Origin: an uncultured Chlorobiota bacterium
Lineage (GTDB): Bacteria > Bacteroidota > Bacteroidia > Bacteroidales > JAADGE01
Assembly: GCA_947311125.1 (NCBI GenBank)
Contig: CAMZKI010000227.1
Coordinates: 1-9,968, forward strand
Length of the DNA stretch: 9,968 nucleotides
Direction of reading: 5' to 3'
Below, in pieces: positions 7,526 through 9,968 of the stretch. The translations under genes were made by a program, and so were the position numbers. The notes under the pieces were generated by a model. That model had not been told where the DNA came from, ran no database searches, and saw only the letters and a program-made list of their open reading frames with translations. Within the stretch, counting starts at the first letter, position 1. Every line of letters begins with the position of its first letter.

Positions 7526-9406
7526 TTATTTTCCGTTTATTTTCATTTTATGCGGTTTTATCATCCTTTCCGGAGAAAGAATTTCTTTAAGTTCATCTTC
7601 CGTAAGCAAACCTCTTTCCAAAGTCAAGTCATAAACACTTTTTCCCGTTTCCAAAGCTTCCTTGGCAATACTGCTGCTGTTTTCGTAACCTATAACCGGA
7701 TTTAATGCCGTAACAATGCCTATACTGTTTCTTACCATTTGTTCAAGATGCTCTTTATTTGCCGTAATTCCGTTTATTGTTTTATGTCTCAAAATTGTCA
7801 TCGCATTTCTCAGCATTTCCATAGATTCAAACAAACTCTGAACAATAACCGGTTCCATTACATTTAGTTCCAGCTGACCTGCTTCAGCAGCCATAGTAAC
7901 GGTTAAGTCGTTACCTATAACTTTAAATGCTACTTGATTAACAACTTCCGGGATAACCGGATTTACTTTTCCGGGCATAATTGAAGAACCGGGTTGTACG
8001 GCAGGTAAATTTATTTCATTTAGTCCGGCTCTCGGTCCGGAAGAAAGCAATCTTAAATCGTTCATTATTTTTGATAATTTTATCGACAGCCTTTTTAATG
8101 CCGACGAAAACATTACAAAAGAGCCTGTATCTTGTGTCGCTTCTACAAGATTATCTGCAAGAGTTATATCTAATCCGCTTATTTTTCTCAGATATTTTAT
8201 AACAACCTTACTGTATCTCGGATCTGAGTTTATACCTGTTCCTATTGCCGTTGCACCCATATTTACCTTTAACATCAAATTAGAGTTAAGTCTTATGCGT
8301 TCGGTTTCGTCTGCCAATGTTGTAGCATAAGCATCAAATTCCTGACCAAGTGTCATCGGAACGGCATCCTGCAATTGAGTTCGCCCCATCTTTAAGATTT
8401 TTTTGAACTCTTTTCCTTTTTCTCTGAATGATTCAATAAGCAGTTTCAATTCCTTTATTAATGTTACACTGCTGTTTTTTAATGCAATTTTTACTGCGGT
8501 AGGATAACTGTCATTTGTTGATTGTGAAAGATTTACGTGATTATTGGGATGACAGAACTCATATTGTCCTTTTTCTTTCCCCATATATTCAAGTGCCAAA
8601 TTTGCAATAACTTCGTTGGCATTCATATTTGTTGAAGTTCCGGCACCTCCTTGTATCATATCTACAACAAAATGTTTTTTGTGCTTACCCTTTAAAAGCT
8701 CATCACAAGCAAAAACTATTGCATCTTTTAATTCGTCCGATAACAGTCCGAGTTCGTTATTTGCAAGTGCCGCTGCTTTTTTAACAATTGCAAATGCTTC
8801 AATAATTGACGGGAAGAAACTTATGTTAATACCGGAAATATTAAAATTTTCCCTCGCTCTTAATGTCTGAATACCGTAATAAAACTCATCCGGTACATTT
8901 CTGTATCCGAGTAAATCGTGTTCTTTCCGTGAACGTCCCGAAACATACTGAGCACCTACGTTAATCATTCGTGCAGCAGCATGGCTCATTCTGCGGGAAA
9001 TTATATGTGCTATTTCCGTAAAAATTTTAACGGCAATATTCCCTTTTTCTTCAAGAAGTTTCTTTAGCTCTTCTGCAGATATGACATAAAGCTCTGTATC
9101 AGAAAGCGTTTTTGCGGAAGTAGAATGAGGCGAGTCATCAACAACGGCTCCTTCTCCGATAAAATCATACTTTTGAAACTGTGTAATATTGGTAATATCT
9201 CCGAAAACACTTTTTTTATAAAGCAAAACCGAGCCTTTCTTTACCAAAAATATTTCTTTACGCTCAAAGTTTTCTTCAAATAAAATTGTATCTTTTTTAT
9301 AAGTCTTCTTTTCGGTTATTTTAATAATATCATCTAATTCGCTATCTGCAAACTTCCTGAAAAGTTCTATTTTTTTAAGAAATGATTTTAGTTTACCGTT
9401 CTCCAT
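7526..9406 (-). CDS. aspA: Aspartate ammonia-lyase with N-terminal cyclic-nucleotide-binding-like domain
   Basis: Aspartase converts L-aspartate to fumarate and ammonia as a cytoplasmic homotetramer and feeds fumarate to respiration or succinate production. Residues about 160-626 match E. coli AspA nearly end to end: GGAGTSTNMN (253-262), QSTNDSYPT (295-303), GRTQLQD (341-347) and the superfamily signature GSSIMPGKVNP (473-483) with the expected catalytic Ser474. QLQD rather than the fumarase THLQD supports aspartase. Residues about 12-145 form a CRP/cNMP-binding-type beta-barrel followed by a helix (134-148). Its phosphate-binding cassette reads FIGEGAVVDDSPHSTS (82-97), with GE intact but His94 where cNMP binders have Arg. 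The sensor may therefore bind another ligand or act structurally. Total length is 626 against about 470 for plain aspartase. The ATG at 9404-9406 includes the whole sensor domain in one frame. It is divergent from the TPR gene, 112 bases apart. Confidence 0.95.
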   Translation of the reverse strand: MENGKLKSFLKKIELFRKFADSELDDIIKITEKKTYKKDTILFEENFERKEIFLVKKGSVLLYKKSVFGDITNITQFQKYDFIGEGAVVDDSPHSTSAKTLSDTELYVISAEELKKLLEEKGNIAVKIFTEIAHIISRRMSHAAARMINVGAQYVSGRSRKEHDLLGYRNVPDEFYYGIQTLRARENFNISGINISFFPSIIEAFAIVKKAAALANNELGLLSDELKDAIVFACDELLKGKHKKHFVVDMIQGGAGTSTNMNANEVIANLALEYMGKEKGQYEFCHPNNHVNLSQSTNDSYPTAVKIALKNSSVTLIKELKLLIESFREKGKEFKKILKMGRTQLQDAVPMTLGQEFDAYATTLADETERIRLNSNLMLKVNMGATAIGTGINSDPRYSKVVIKYLRKISGLDITLADNLVEATQDTGSFVMFSSALKRLSIKLSKIMNDLRLLSSGPRAGLNEINLPAVQPGSSIMPGKVNPVIPEVVNQVAFKVIGNDLTVTMAAEAGQLELNVMEPVIVQSLFESMEMLRNAMTILRHKTINGITANKEHLEQMVRNSIGIVTALNPVIGYENSSSIAKEALETGKSVYDLTLERGLLTEDELKEILSPERMIKPHKMKINGK

Positions 9407-9489
9407 TTTTAGAAAATTTAGTGTAATAAAAGCGTAAATTAAAAATAATTTTACGGTTTAAAATATTTTTTTAACGATTTTTTATTTTT

Positions 9490-9497
9490 TAACTTTA
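9490..9497 (+). promoter_or_regulatory. Possible -7 box for the TPR gene (TAACTTTA)
   Basis: TAACTTTA differs from TANNTTTG only at the last base and lies 22 bases before the ATG at 9519. TTTT stands at the -33 spacing (9467-9470) where TTTG is expected. The surroundings are almost entirely A/T, so this is a weak call. No matching box is evident for the divergent aspartase gene in the same 112-base gap. Confidence 0.2.
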
Positions 9498-9518
9498 TCA
9501 TTTAAAAAATATCAAAAT

Positions 9519-9914
9519 ATGGTAAAGAAATCAATTGTATTGTTCCTTGTTTTATTCTGTATCTTTATCGATACCGTAAATTCTCAAAATGAAGAAATCA
9601 ACAATTTGAAACAGAAATTATCCGAAACACCGGACGATTCCGTAAAATGTTTTATATTAAAAGATATTGCAAGTGCCTATATTTATGAAAACCCCGATTC
9701 GGCTTTTTATTATGCAGATAAAGCACTGATATGTTCTGAAAAACAAAAGTATTATGAGAATGCAGGTGATTCTTACAAATTAAAAGGAATTGTAAGCATA
9801 ATGAGAGGAGATAATAAAAATGCCGAAAAATATTTTAAGTTATCTTATAAATATTTTAAAATGCTTGATAAGGATTATGATAAATATAGGCACTTGCAAT
9901 ATCTTTTAATATAA
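9519..9914 (+). CDS. Secreted TPR-repeat protein, N-terminal fragment cut by the right-end fold-back
   Basis: The frame opens with a signal peptide (residues 1-22, MVKKSIVLFLVLF..., cleavage probably after VNS). TPR-like helices follow, for example PDSAFYYADKALICSE (about 58-73) and GDNKNAEKYFKLSYKYF (about 97-113). The layout resembles the N-terminus of the phosphatase at 3651-5741. Full-length relatives often end in a membrane helix plus a phosphatase, histidine kinase or DNA-binding domain, so this is probably the front of a signalling protein whose output domain is missing. Native sequence ends at about base 9879 (residue 121). The last residues (about 122-131) and the stop at 9912-9914 come from an antisense copy of bases 9598-9686. 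No clear Shine-Dalgarno precedes the ATG. Confidence 0.75.
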   Translation: MVKKSIVLFLVLFCIFIDTVNSQNEEINNLKQKLSETPDDSVKCFILKDIASAYIYENPDSAFYYADKALICSEKQKYYENAGDSYKLKGIVSIMRGDNKNAEKYFKLSYKYFKMLDKDYDKYRHLQYLLI

Positions 9915-9968
9915 AACATTTTACGGAATCGTCCGGTGTTTCGGATAATTTCTGTTTCAAATTGTTGA
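9598..9968. repeat. Right-end fold-back inverted repeat (89-bp arms, 193-bp spacer)
   Basis: Bases 9880-9968 are the exact reverse complement of 9598-9686; identity breaks at 9687 against 9879 (G facing G). The arms copy codons 27-56 of the TPR gene, and the 193-base spacer is the gene's normal continuation. The window therefore runs forward along the gene to about 9879 and then returns on the opposite strand to its last base. This is the same geometry as at the left end, with different sequence. A fold-back chimera at a contig end is the likeliest cause. Confidence 0.93.

Noticed and set aside
7507..7532. A/T-only imperfect palindrome across the two converging stops, considered as a bidirectional terminator
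   Set aside because: It has no G/C stem pairs and contains an internal mismatch, so little stability is expected.
1..9968. Linear replicon with hairpin telomeres, suggested by inverted repeats at both ends
   Set aside because: The spacers of 98 and 193 bases are coding continuations of interrupted genes and the two ends share no sequence, which fits chimeric contig ends better than telomeres.

Overview
The window looks like an AT-rich genome fragment from a member of the Bacteroidota. The reasons are an S46-type dipeptidyl-peptidase, a FemAB-like acyltransferase of a kind I associate with Bacteroidales, mostly weak or absent Shine-Dalgarno sequences, a TANNTTTG-type promoter match, and a TPR/membrane/SpoIIE-type phosphatase. 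It contains eight protein genes and no RNA gene, insertion sequence, CRISPR array or phage gene that I can see. No gene-free stretch exceeds about 210 bases.

Layout: a secreted S46 peptidase (minus strand, cut at the left end) is divergent from a plus-strand run of three genes: a double-length adenylate kinase, an alpha/beta hydrolase, and a TPR-membrane-PP2C/SpoIIE phosphatase. After a hairpin and a 206-base gap come radC (TTG start) and, 5 bases later, a FemAB-like protein. Converging on these with 4 bases between the stops is a large minus-strand gene that fuses a cyclic-nucleotide-binding-like domain to a complete aspartate ammonia-lyase. A secreted TPR protein starts divergently from it and is cut by the right end.

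Both ends of the window fold back on themselves. Bases 1-37 are an exact reverse complement of 136-172, and 9880-9968 of 9598-9686. The left terminal segment (1-134) encodes, on the opposite strand, the next 32 residues of the truncated peptidase. The right terminal segment is an antisense copy of the TPR gene's own upstream part. The apparent stop codons of the two end genes are therefore junction products. The simplest reading is that this is a whole contig with a chimeric fold-back at each end, typical of multiple-displacement amplification or assembly, rather than a biological structure.

The genes are mainly housekeeping and do not form one obvious pathway. The most unusual biology is in two fusions. 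One is an adenylate kinase carrying a second domain whose P-loop lysine and several arginines are lost, so it is probably a pseudokinase. The other is an aspartase with an N-terminal sensor domain that lacks the usual phosphate-binding arginine. I found no convincing undescribed multi-gene system such as a defence island, secretion system or biosynthetic cluster.
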